A stretch of 19,510 nt of DNA. It comes from Actinomycetes bacterium. GTDB lineage: Bacteria > Actinomycetota > Actinomycetes > Actinomycetales > Microbacteriaceae. Shown piece by piece: positions 6,885 through 14,477 of this stretch. The notes under the pieces are model-generated. The model did not search any database. It saw only the letters and a list, made by a program, of their open reading frames with translations, and was not told where the DNA came from. The stretch lies in NCBI GenBank assembly GCA_023428065.1, contig JAEYZI010000066.1, positions 1 to 19,510 of the forward strand, given 5' to 3'. A program made the position numbers and the translations under genes. Position 1 is the stretch's first letter; each line of letters begins with the position of its first letter.

Positions 6885-7454
6885 GTGGCCAAGAACACCC
6901 CTGACGACGCGACGCCCACCCCGGAGACGACCCCGGAGACCGTCGGCAAGGGGCGCGCGACGCCCACTCGCAAGGAGCGCGAGGCGGCACGCAAGCGCCC
7001 CCTCGTGCCCGACGACCGCAAGGCGGCCCGCCAGGCCTCGCGCGCCGAACTCAACGCGCAGCGAGAGCGCGCGCGTCTCGGCATGGAGCGCGGCGAGGAG
7101 AAGTACCTCCCCGTCCGCGACCGCGGCCCGCAGAAGCGCTTCGTGCGCGACTACGTCGACGCACGCTGGAACGTCGGCGAGATCCTCCTGCCGCTCATGG
7201 TGCTCGTCATCCTCACGTACTTCATCCCGAACCAGTACGTCGCGATCTACGCGCTCATCGCGGTGTGGGGTGTGCTGTTCGTCGTCGTGATCGACTGCGT
7301 CTTCCTCGCCCGCACCCTGCGCAAGAAGCTCGCCGCGAAGTTCGGCGCGGACAAGGTCGAGAAGGTCGGCTGGTACGCCGCGATGCGCGCCGCGCAGCTG
7401 CGCGCGCTGCGCCTGCCGAAGCCGCAGGTCAAGCGCGGCCAGTTCCCGAGCTGA
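6885..7454 (+). CDS. DUF3043 family membrane protein
   Basis: This 189-residue protein resembles the DUF3043 family, which is found in actinobacteria and has no established function. The first 95 residues are hydrophilic, with Thr/Pro- and Lys/Arg-rich segments (KGRATPTRKEREAARKRP). They include RDYVDARWNVGE just before the membrane part. Two adjacent transmembrane helices follow (about 97-115 and 118-142). A basic cytoplasmic tail follows, ending VKRGQFPS. The start is GTG at 6885, with GAGGAA four bases upstream. The gene is divergent from the dipeptidase and convergent with pyrD, whose stop codon is one base away. Nothing in the sequence suggests an enzymatic site; a membrane-associated scaffold or assembly role is only a guess. 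Confidence 0.9.
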   Translation: MAKNTPDDATPTPETTPETVGKGRATPTRKEREAARKRPLVPDDRKAARQASRAELNAQRERARLGMERGEEKYLPVRDRGPQKRFVRDYVDARWNVGEILLPLMVLVILTYFIPNQYVAIYALIAVWGVLFVVVIDCVFLARTLRKKLAAKFGADKVEKVGWYAAMRAAQLRALRLPKPQVKRGQFPS

Positions 7455-7463
7455 GTCAGCTCG
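7447..7463. terminator. Perfect palindrome spanning two convergent stop codons
   Basis: CGAGCTGA (7447-7454) and TCAGCTCG (7456-7463) are exact inverted copies around a single base. Each arm ends with the stop codon of one convergent gene: TGA of the DUF3043 gene and TGA of pyrD on the other strand. As RNA it can form a short stem in both transcripts, so it may serve as a compact bidirectional terminator. The stem is short (about 7 bp with a 3-base loop) and no T-tract follows. Confidence 0.45.
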
Positions 7464-8478
7464 CGCGCAGTCCGCGGTTGATGGCGCGCGCCCAGAACGG
7501 CCCCTCGTAGAGGAAGGCCGTGTAGCCCTGCACGAGCGTCGCGCCCGCCGCGAGGCGTTCGCGCACGTCGGCGGCGGTCGTGACCCCGCCGACCGAGATG
7601 AGGCAGAGCTCCGGGCCGACGGCGCGACGGAGCACGCGCAGCACCTCGAACGAGCGGTCGGCGAGCGGCGCTCCCGAGAGGCCGCCCTCCCCCGCCGCGG
7701 CGACGACGGCCGGGTCGGTCACGAGTCCCTCCCTCGAGAGCGTCGTGTTGGTCGCGACGATGCCCGGGAGGCCGAGGCGCATGACGAGCTCGGCGATCCG
7801 CTGGAGCTGCTCGTCGGTCAGGTCGGGCGCGATCTTCACGAGAACGGGCACGGGGTCCGCGGCGTCGCGTACCGCCGACAGGAGCGGCTCGAGGCGGTCG
7901 AGCTCCTGCAGCCCGCGCAGCCCGGGCGTGTTGGGCGAGCTGACGTTGACGACGAGGTAATCGGCGTGCGGGGCGAGCAGGCGCGTGCTCTCGAGGTAGT
8001 CTCCGACCGCGTCCTCGACGGGCACCACCTTCGTCTTGCCGATGTTGACCCCGATGACGGGACGGATGCGCGCACGACGTGCGCGGGCGATCCGCGGCGC
8101 GCAGGCCTCGGCGCCCGCGTTGTTGAACCCCATCCGGTTGACGACCGCGCGATCCGGGATGAGCCGGAACAGCCGCGGCCTCGGATTGCCGGGCTGCGGT
8201 TGCGCCGTGATCGTGCCGACCTCGACGTGCCCGAACCCGAGCGCGCCGAGCCCCGCGATGCCGCGCGCCTCCTTGTCGAAGCCCGCGGCGAGACCGAACG
8301 GCGAGGGGAACTCGAGCCCCAGCGTGCGCACCGCGAGGGAGGCGTCCGGGCGCGTGAGCGCGCGCACGAGGGGGCGCAGCACGGGCCAGCCGAGCACGCG
8401 GATGACGGCGAAGGCGAGGTGGTGGGCGGTCTCGGGGTCGAAGCGCGACAGGACGAGCCGGAAGAGGAGACGGTACAT
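7456..8478 (-). CDS. pyrD: Quinone-dependent dihydroorotate dehydrogenase (class 2)
   Basis: This 340-residue FMN enzyme catalyses the fourth step of pyrimidine synthesis, dihydroorotate to orotate, passing electrons to menaquinone at the membrane. Class 2 is shown by the N-terminal hydrophobic and amphipathic extension (MYRLLFRLVLSRFDPETAHH, residues 1-20) and by a catalytic Ser (S181) in NVSSPNTPGLR instead of the class 1 Cys. FMN and substrate motifs include GFDKEARG, GTITAQPQPGNPRPRLFR (split in two here: GTITAQPQ, then PRPRLFR), NRMGFNN and ATNTTLSREG. The start is ATG at 8478; TAGCCT lies nine bases upstream and only a weak G-rich ribosome site is present. It lies 20 bp after nrdR and is probably the end of a hisD-nrdR-pyrD run. 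Confidence 0.96.
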   Translation of the reverse strand: MYRLLFRLVLSRFDPETAHHLAFAVIRVLGWPVLRPLVRALTRPDASLAVRTLGLEFPSPFGLAAGFDKEARGIAGLGALGFGHVEVGTITAQPQPGNPRPRLFRLIPDRAVVNRMGFNNAGAEACAPRIARARRARIRPVIGVNIGKTKVVPVEDAVGDYLESTRLLAPHADYLVVNVSSPNTPGLRGLQELDRLEPLLSAVRDAADPVPVLVKIAPDLTDEQLQRIAELVMRLGLPGIVATNTTLSREGLVTDPAVVAAAGEGGLSGAPLADRSFEVLRVLRRAVGPELCLISVGGVTTAADVRERLAAGATLVQGYTAFLYEGPFWARAINRGLRAS

Positions 8479-8487
8479 GCCGCCCCC

Positions 8488-8493
8488 AGGCTA
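8488..8493 (-). promoter_or_regulatory. Candidate -10 just upstream of pyrD
   Basis: The minus strand reads TAGCCT nine bases before the pyrD ATG, in the 20-bp gap after nrdR. It resembles the hexamers near nrdR, hisD and erpA. It would give a transcript with a leader of zero to three bases. Read-through from nrdR remains equally possible. Confidence 0.35.
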
Positions 8494-8498
8494 GCGGC

Positions 8499-8999
8499 TC
8501 AGTCGCCCGCGCCCGGCGCGGGGGGAACCTGCTCGGGGTCGCGCACGGCCTCCGCGTGCTCGACGCGCAGGAGGGTGATGGCCGACTCGAAGTCGTCGAG
8601 CGAGTCGAACGCCTGGTAGACGCTCGCGAACCGCAGGTAGGCGACCTCGTCGAGCTCGCGCAGCGGCGGCAGGATGGCGAGGCCGATGTCGTTCGCGTCG
8701 ATCTGCGCGACGCCCGTCGCGCGGATGGTCTCCTCGACGCGCTGAGCGAGGAGCGCGAGGTCCGCATCGCTCACGGGGCGGCCCTGACACGCCTTCCGCA
8801 CGCCCGAGACGATCTTCTCGCGGCTGAAGGGCTCGACGATGCCCGACCGCTTGATGACGTTGAGGCTCGCGGTCTCGGTCGTCGAGAAGCGGCGCCCGCA
8901 CTCGGGGCACTGGCGGCGTCGGCGGATCGACAGACCGTCATCGCTCGTCCGCGAGTCGATGACACGGCTGTCGGGGTGACGGCAGAAGGGGCAGAACAT
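8499..8999 (-). CDS. nrdR: Transcriptional repressor NrdR
   Basis: This 166-residue protein is the nucleotide-sensing repressor of ribonucleotide reductase genes. It has an N-terminal zinc ribbon with C3, C6, C31 and C34 (CPFC and CPEC) and basic residues between them (RRRRQ). An ATP-cone domain follows (about 49-139) that binds ATP/dATP and controls oligomerisation. The last about 25 residues form a Pro/Glu-rich tail (VPPAPGAGD) that is probably disordered. The start is ATG at 8999; GGAGGGG directly abuts it and TAGCCT lies seven bases upstream. No reductase gene and no obvious NrdR box (a pair of AT-rich palindromes) is in the window, so its targets are elsewhere. It is flanked by hisD (40 bp) and pyrD (20 bp). 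Confidence 0.97.
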   Translation of the reverse strand: MFCPFCRHPDSRVIDSRTSDDGLSIRRRRQCPECGRRFSTTETASLNVIKRSGIVEPFSREKIVSGVRKACQGRPVSDADLALLAQRVEETIRATGVAQIDANDIGLAILPPLRELDEVAYLRFASVYQAFDSLDDFESAITLLRVEHAEAVRDPEQVPPAPGAGD

Positions 9000-9006
9000 C
9001 CCCTCC

Positions 9007-9012
9007 AGGCTA
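9007..9012 (-). promoter_or_regulatory. Candidate leaderless -10 for nrdR
   Basis: The minus strand reads TAGCCT exactly seven bases upstream of the nrdR ATG, in the 40-bp gap after hisD. The seven intervening bases are GGAGGGG, which could instead act as a very close ribosome site on a longer transcript. The evidence is therefore ambiguous. Confidence 0.4.
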
Positions 9013-9039
9013 CCCGCAGACGCGCCGGAGCGACCTGGA

Positions 9040-10347
9040 TCAGTCCCGGAAGCGGATGTCGACGGCGTCGCCGTGAGCGGGCAGCTGCTCGGCGTCGCTG
9101 AAGGCGCGCAGCCGGGCCGAGACCTCGGCGAGCCCCTCGCGGTCGTAGCGCACGACCTGCTGCGGCCGCAGGAAGGTCGACGCGCCGAGCCCCGAGGAGA
9201 ACCGCGCCTGGCCGCCCGTGGGGAGCACGTGGTTGGAGCCCGCGAGGTAGTCGCCGAGGCTCACGGGCGAATAGGCGCCGAGGAAGATCGCCCCCGCATC
9301 GCTGATCCGGGCGAGCACGGCGTCCGGGTCCGCTGTCTGGATCTCGAGGTGCTCGGGCCCGTAGAGGTTGCTGAACTCGGCGGCCGCGTCGAGGTCGTCG
9401 ACGAGCACGACGGCGGACTGCGGGGCGTCGACGGCGGCACGGGCGCGCTCGCGGTGCGTCGTGGCATCGAGCTGGCCTTCGAGCTCTGCCACGACGAGGC
9501 TCGCGAACTCCGGCGCATCCGTCACGAGGATCGCGGCCGCGAGCTCGTCGTGCTCCGCCTGGCTCAGCAGGTCCGCCGCGACGAGCACGGGGTCGGCCGA
9601 CGCGTCGGCGATCACGAGGATCTCGGTCGGCCCCGCTTCCGCGTCGATCCCCACGACACCGCGTACGAGCCGCTTCGCCGCGGCGACGAAGACGTTGCCC
9701 GGGCCCGTGACGACGTCGACCGCCTCGAGACCCGCATCCGGGACGCCGTAGGCGAGGGCTCCGATCGCCCCCGCGCCGCCCATGGCGTACACGTCGGTCA
9801 CCCCGAGCAGGCCCGCCGCGGCGAGGATCGTCGGGTGCACCGCTCCCCCGTGCTCCGCCTGCGGAGGCGAGGCGAGCACGACGGACGCGACGCCCGCGAC
9901 CTGGGCGGGCACGACGTTCATGATGACGCTCGAGGGGTAGACCGCTTTGCCGCCGGGCACGTAGAAGCCGGCGCGTCGCACGGGCTGCCAGCGCTGCTCG
10001 ATGAGCGCGCCGGCGCCGAGTTCGGTGAGAGCAGGCGCCGGCACCTGGGCGGCGGAAGCGCGACGCACGCGCACGATCGCCTCCTCGATCGCGGCGCGCA
10101 CGGCCGGGTCGAGCGTATCGACGGCGGCGGCGATGTCGTCCGCGGCGACCTTGAGCGACGCGGGGCGCACGCGGTCGAAGCGCTCCGACTGCTCGAGCAG
10201 TGCGGCCGAGCCCCGCTCCCGCACCTCGTCGATGAGGCCGCGCGCGGCCTCGGTCGCGACCGCGACGTCGACGCGCGCGCGCGGGATGAGGGCGCCCAGT
10301 TCGGCGCGGGTCGGACGGGTGCCACGGAGGTCGAGGGTCTGGATCAT
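9040..10347 (-). CDS. hisD: Histidinol dehydrogenase
   Basis: This 435-residue zinc enzyme carries out the last two steps of histidine synthesis, oxidising L-histidinol to L-histidine with two NAD+. Zinc ligands match the known enzyme: Q263 and H266 in SQAEHD, D366 in SLGDYLAGSNHVLPTGG, and H425 in LPAHGDAV. The catalytic Glu-His pair is E332-H333 in GPEHLEI. The NAD-binding GPGNVFVAAAKR lies at 215-226. The start is ATG at 10347, where homology begins (MIQTLDLRG). There is no Shine-Dalgarno sequence, but TAGCAT is nine bases upstream. The gene is separate from the other his genes here, and it is divergent from the flavin reductase gene. Confidence 0.97.
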   Translation of the reverse strand: MIQTLDLRGTRPTRAELGALIPRARVDVAVATEAARGLIDEVRERGSAALLEQSERFDRVRPASLKVAADDIAAAVDTLDPAVRAAIEEAIVRVRRASAAQVPAPALTELGAGALIEQRWQPVRRAGFYVPGGKAVYPSSVIMNVVPAQVAGVASVVLASPPQAEHGGAVHPTILAAAGLLGVTDVYAMGGAGAIGALAYGVPDAGLEAVDVVTGPGNVFVAAAKRLVRGVVGIDAEAGPTEILVIADASADPVLVAADLLSQAEHDELAAAILVTDAPEFASLVVAELEGQLDATTHRERARAAVDAPQSAVVLVDDLDAAAEFSNLYGPEHLEIQTADPDAVLARISDAGAIFLGAYSPVSLGDYLAGSNHVLPTGGQARFSSGLGASTFLRPQQVVRYDREGLAEVSARLRAFSDAEQLPAHGDAVDIRFRD

Positions 10348-10356
10348 CGCGAGACA

Positions 10357-10362
10357 ATGCTA
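10357..10362 (-). promoter_or_regulatory. Candidate near-leaderless -10 for hisD
   Basis: The minus strand reads TAGCAT nine bases before the hisD ATG. The gap to the divergent flavin reductase is only 26-59 bp, depending on that gene's start. No ribosome-binding sequence precedes hisD, which supports initiation on a leaderless or nearly leaderless mRNA. Confidence 0.45.
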
Positions 10363-10406
10363 GGGGCGCGGGAATGTCCGGACGCTCGGAACGGTTGAAG
10401 GCGGCG

Positions 10407-10916
10407 ATGGAACACACAGGGGAACCGAGGGTCGTCGACGACCTCTCGGCATTCAAGCTCGCGTTCCGGCGTCTTGCCGCCGGCGTGTCGGCGATCACCG
10501 CCCGGACCCCCGACGGACGCCCGGTCGGCTTCACCGCGACGTCGCTCGCGTCGCTCGCCGCGGTGCCGCCGCTCGCGACGTTCAACATGGCGCGCGTCGC
10601 GAGCACGTGGCCCGCGATCGAGCAGACCGACCACGTGATCATCCACATCCTGGGCGCCCGCAATCGCGAGGTGGCCGCGCAGCTCGCGGGCGACCACGAC
10701 GCGCGCTTCGACGGGGATCACTGGGCGCCGGGTCCGCTCGGCCTCCCGCTGCTCAAGGACGTGCCCGCGTGGATGCTCGGCCGCATCGTGGGGCGCTACC
10801 CCGTGCACGAGAACGTCGTCGTCGTGGTGCAGATCGAGGACGGCGGGCTCGGCGAGCCCGACGAGGCGATGCTCTACCACGAGCGGGAGTACCTCCGACC
10901 CGGCCCGCCCGCCTGA
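10407..10916 (+). CDS. Flavin reductase family protein (FMN-binding split barrel)
   Basis: This 169-residue protein is similar to the flavin reductase-like domain that reduces FMN/FAD with NAD(P)H or supplies reduced flavin to a monooxygenase. The diagnostic N-terminal block is visible: FRRLAAGVSAITARTPDG, then VGFTATSLASLAAVPPL and an FNM turn. These elements form the flavin phosphate site. Two ATG starts are possible. The one at 10407 has GAAGG five bases upstream and is preferred; the one at 10374 would add 11 residues with only a weak AGGGG. No monooxygenase partner is nearby, so the role cannot be specified. It is divergent from hisD and convergent with dnaE, whose stop codon follows immediately. 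Confidence 0.88.
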   Translation: MEHTGEPRVVDDLSAFKLAFRRLAAGVSAITARTPDGRPVGFTATSLASLAAVPPLATFNMARVASTWPAIEQTDHVIIHILGARNREVAAQLAGDHDARFDGDHWAPGPLGLPLLKDVPAWMLGRIVGRYPVHENVVVVVQIEDGGLGEPDEAMLYHEREYLRPGPPA

Positions 10917-13900
10917 TCAGACGACGCAGTTGGGGCCGAGGAGGCTCTTGAGCTCGCCGTAGAGGTCGGCCGTCACCGAGACCGGGTACGGGATCTCGAA
11001 GAGCCGCGCGGTCTCGCCGCGGACGAGTCGCAACCGCACCTCGTTGTCGCCGCGGTGGCGGATGAGCACGTCGCCGAGCGCCGAGACGATCTCCGTGGTC
11101 GCCCGGTGCTCGGGCACCTGGATGACGAGCGGACCCGATCCGAGGCTCTGGCCGGTGTCGGGCACGAACATGCTCTGCGCGTGCAGGCCGATGCCGTCGT
11201 CGCGCTGACTCACGCGCGCGCGGATGACGGCGATGGTGTCGTTCTGCAGGCCCGGCGCGAACTCCTGGTAAGTCTTGCCGAGGAACATGACGCTCACCTC
11301 GCCGCCGAAGTCCTCGACCGTGACGACGCCGTACGGATTGCCGGACTGCCGCGCGGTGCGGTGCTGGACGCTCGTGAGGAGCCCCGCGACCGTCACCGTC
11401 TCGCCGTCCTGGATCGTGTCCGAGGCGAGCAGGTCGCCGATGCCGATCGACGCGTGCTTCGCGAGCACCACCTCGAGACCGTCGAGGGGATGCTCGGACA
11501 CGTAGAGACCCAGCATCTCGCGCTCGAAGGCGAGCTTGTCCTTCTTCGACCACTCGGGCCGCTCGGGCACGTGGTCGACCGCGGCGGGCTCGTCCCACAG
11601 CGAGTCGAAGTCGAAGCCGACCTGACCGTTCGCCTCGTTGCGCTTGACCGAGACGGCGGACTCGACGGCCTCCTCGTGGATCTCGATGAGCGCGCGGCGC
11701 GTCGTGCCGAGGGAGTCGAACGCCCCCGCCTTGATGAGCGACTCGATCGTGCGCTTGTTGAGCGCCGTGAGGGGCACCTTGCGCAGGAAATCGTGGAACG
11801 AGGTGAACGCGCCCTTCTCCTCGCGTGCGGCGCGGATCTGGTCGACGACGCCGAAGCCCACGTTGCGCACGGCGCCGAGGCCGAAGCGGATGTCCTCCCC
11901 CACGGCCGCGAAGAAGCCGATCGACTCGTTGACGTCGGGCGGCAGCACCTGGATGCCCATGCGGCGGCACTCGCCGAGGTACATCGCGAGCTTGTCGCGG
12001 GCGTCGCCGACGCTCGTGAGGAGGGCCGCCATGTACTCGGCCGGATAGTGGGCCTTGAGGTAGGCGGTCCAGTAGCTCAGCACGCCGTAGGCGGCCGAGT
12101 GGGCTTTGTTGAACGCGTAGTCGGAGAACGGCAGCAGGATCTCCCACAGCGTCTTCACGGCGGTCTCGGAGAACCCCCGCTCCTTCATGCCGGCGCTGAA
12201 ACCCTCGTACTGCTTGTCGAGCTCGGACTTTTTCTTCTTGCCCATCGCGCGGCGCAGGATGTCGGCTTGGCCGAGCGAGAAGCCCGCCACCCGCTGCGCG
12301 ATCGCCATCACCTGCTCCTGGTAGATGATGAGGCCGTAGCTCGTGTCGAGGATGTCCTTGAGCGGCTCCTCGAGCTCCGGGTGGATCGGCACGATCGGCT
12401 GCTGGCCGTTCTTGCGGAGCGCGTAGTTGGTGTGCGAGTTCGCACCCATCGGGCCCGGGCGGTAGAGCGCGATGACGGCGGAGATGTCCTCGAAGTTGTC
12501 GGGCTTCATGAGGCGCAGGAGCGCACGCATGGGCCCGCCGTCGAGCTGGAAGACGCCGAGCGTGTCGCCGCGGCCGAGCAGCTCGTAGGCGGCCGGGTCG
12601 TCGAGCGCGAGCTCCTCGAGCACAGGCCGGAAGCCGCGGTTGGCCTCGATGTTGTCGAGGGCGTCGTCGATGATCGTGAGGTTCCTGAGCCCCAGGAAGT
12701 CCATCTTGATGAGGCCGAGCGCCTCGGCGGCCGGGTAGTCGAACTGCGTGACGATCTGGCCGTCCTGCTCGCGGCGCATGATCGGGATGATGTCGATGAG
12801 CGGCTCGCTCGACATGATGACGCCCGCCGCGTGTACGCCCCACTGCCGCTTGAGGCCCTCGAGCCCGCGCGCCGTCTCGAAGACCGTGCGCGCCTCCGCG
12901 TCGGTGTCGAGGATGGCGCGGAAGTCCCCCGCCTCCTTGTAGCGCTCGTGCGACGGGTCGACGATGCCGGAGAGCGGGATGTCCTTGCCCATGATCGCAG
13001 GCGGCATGGCCTTCGTGAGCTTCTCGCCCATCGAGAACGGGAAGCCGAGCACGCGCCCGGAGTCCTTGAGCGCCTGCTTGGCCTTGATCGTGCCGTAGGT
13101 GACGATCTGCGCGACGCGCTCCTCGCCGTACTTCTCGGTCACGTATTTGATGACCTCGCCGCGGCGACGCTCATCGAAGTCGACGTCGAAGTCGGGCATC
13201 GAGACGCGGTCGGGGTTGAGGAAGCGCTCGAAGATGAGGCCGTGCTGCAGCGGGTCGAGGTCGGTGATCTTCATCGCGTAGGCCGCCATCGACCCGGCGC
13301 CCGAGCCGCGGCCCGGGCCCACGCGGATGCCGTGGTCCTTCGACCAGTTGATGAAGTCGGCGACGACGAGGAAGTATCCGGGGAAGCCCATCTGTACGAT
13401 GACGCCGACCTCGTAGTCGGCCTGCTTGCGCACCGCGTCGGGGATGCCGTTCGGGTAGCGCTCGTGGAGGCCGCGCTCGACCTCCTTGATGAACCAGCTC
13501 TCCTCGGTCTCCCCCTCGGGCACCGGGTAGCGCGGCATGTAGTTGGCGCTCGTGTTGAACGCGACGTCGCAGCGCTCGGCGATGAGGAGCGTGTTGTCGC
13601 ACGCGTCGGGGTGGTCGCGGAAGAGCTGCCGCATCTGGGCGGGGGTCTTGAGATAGAACTCCTGCGAGTCGAACTTGAAGCGCTTCGGGTCGGCCATCGT
13701 GGAGCCGGACTGCACGCACAGCAGGATCTCGTGCGCGGAGGCGTCGTGGGCGTGCGTGTAGTGCAGGTCGTTGGTCGCGACGAGCGGCAGGCCGAGGTCC
13801 TTCGCGAGGCGGATGAGGTCGGTCATCACGCGGCGCTCGATGCCGAGGCCGTGGTCCATGAGCTCGACGAAGAAGTTGTCCGTGCCGAAGATGTCGCGGA

Positions 13901-14429
13901 ACTCGGCGGCGGCCTCGCGTGCGAGCTCGTACTGCCCGAGCCGCAGCCGGGTCTGCACCTCGCCGGACGGGCACCCGGTCGTCGCGATGAGGCCCGTGCC
14001 GTAGGTCTGCAGCAGCTCGCGGTCCATCCGTGGCTTGAAGTAGTACCCCTCGATGGAGGCGAGGCTCGAGAGCCGGAAGAGGTTGTGCATCCCCTCGGTG
14101 TTCTCGGCCCACATCGTCATGTGGGTGTACGCGCCCGACCCGGAGACGTCGTCCTCGCCGCCGTCGCCCCACCGCACGCGCGTCTTGTCGGTGCGGTGGG
14201 TGCCGGGCGTGAGGTACGCCTCGGTGCCGATGATGGGCTTGACGCCCGCGTTCGTGGCCTGCGACCAGAAGTCGTACGCGCCGAAGTTGTTGCCGTGGTC
14301 GGTGATCGCGATGCCCGGCATGCCCTGCGCCGCGACCTCCTTCATGAGGTCCGACACGCGCGCGGCGCCGTCGAGCATGCTGTATTCGCTGTGCACGTGC
14401 AGGTGCACGAAGGAATCGCTGCTCGTCAC
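10917..14429 (-). CDS. dnaE: DNA polymerase III alpha subunit (DnaE1 type)
   Basis: This 1170-residue replicative polymerase contains, in order, a PHP domain (1 to about 280), a palm-thumb-fingers core, a tandem helix-hairpin-helix region, and an OB fold (about 1000-1080, with VTVAGLLTSVQHR). Polymerase aspartates are D413 and D415 in PDFDVDFDERRR and D577 in KMDFLGLR; the glycine loop is GPGRGSGAGS at 371-380. All nine PHP metal residues known from mycobacterial DnaE1 are present: H11, H13, D20, H45, E70, H103, C153, D221 and H223, so proofreading by this domain is expected. QVGFDF at 936-941 is the likely beta-clamp motif. The start is GTG at 14429 with GGAG upstream. It follows rluD by 48 bp and abuts the flavin reductase stop. 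Confidence 0.98.
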   Translation of the reverse strand: MTSSDSFVHLHVHSEYSMLDGAARVSDLMKEVAAQGMPGIAITDHGNNFGAYDFWSQATNAGVKPIIGTEAYLTPGTHRTDKTRVRWGDGGEDDVSGSGAYTHMTMWAENTEGMHNLFRLSSLASIEGYYFKPRMDRELLQTYGTGLIATTGCPSGEVQTRLRLGQYELAREAAAEFRDIFGTDNFFVELMDHGLGIERRVMTDLIRLAKDLGLPLVATNDLHYTHAHDASAHEILLCVQSGSTMADPKRFKFDSQEFYLKTPAQMRQLFRDHPDACDNTLLIAERCDVAFNTSANYMPRYPVPEGETEESWFIKEVERGLHERYPNGIPDAVRKQADYEVGVIVQMGFPGYFLVVADFINWSKDHGIRVGPGRGSGAGSMAAYAMKITDLDPLQHGLIFERFLNPDRVSMPDFDVDFDERRRGEVIKYVTEKYGEERVAQIVTYGTIKAKQALKDSGRVLGFPFSMGEKLTKAMPPAIMGKDIPLSGIVDPSHERYKEAGDFRAILDTDAEARTVFETARGLEGLKRQWGVHAAGVIMSSEPLIDIIPIMRREQDGQIVTQFDYPAAEALGLIKMDFLGLRNLTIIDDALDNIEANRGFRPVLEELALDDPAAYELLGRGDTLGVFQLDGGPMRALLRLMKPDNFEDISAVIALYRPGPMGANSHTNYALRKNGQQPIVPIHPELEEPLKDILDTSYGLIIYQEQVMAIAQRVAGFSLGQADILRRAMGKKKKSELDKQYEGFSAGMKERGFSETAVKTLWEILLPFSDYAFNKAHSAAYGVLSYWTAYLKAHYPAEYMAALLTSVGDARDKLAMYLGECRRMGIQVLPPDVNESIGFFAAVGEDIRFGLGAVRNVGFGVVDQIRAAREEKGAFTSFHDFLRKVPLTALNKRTIESLIKAGAFDSLGTTRRALIEIHEEAVESAVSVKRNEANGQVGFDFDSLWDEPAAVDHVPERPEWSKKDKLAFEREMLGLYVSEHPLDGLEVVLAKHASIGIGDLLASDTIQDGETVTVAGLLTSVQHRTARQSGNPYGVVTVEDFGGEVSVMFLGKTYQEFAPGLQNDTIAVIRARVSQRDDGIGLHAQSMFVPDTGQSLGSGPLVIQVPEHRATTEIVSALGDVLIRHRGDNEVRLRLVRGETARLFEIPYPVSVTADLYGELKSLLGPNCVV

Positions 14430-14477
14430 GCCTTCTCCGCCTCGATCCGGACTCGTGGGAACGTCCGAGGTTCCAGA

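Noticed and set aside
5497..7290. A 597-codon plus-strand open frame that seems to join the dipeptidase region to the DUF3043 gene
   Set aside because: It reads antisense through the dipeptidase and then out of frame through the DUF3043 gene; no conserved motif appears in it.
9000..9039. Possible NrdR self-regulation site upstream of nrdR
   Set aside because: The gap has no AT-rich paired palindromes of the NrdR-box type; it is GC-rich with only a -10-like hexamer.
8771..10663. A 630-codon minus-strand open frame across hisD and the start of nrdR
   Set aside because: It is an out-of-frame reading of hisD and nrdR, both of which have complete active-site or zinc-ligand residues in their own frames.
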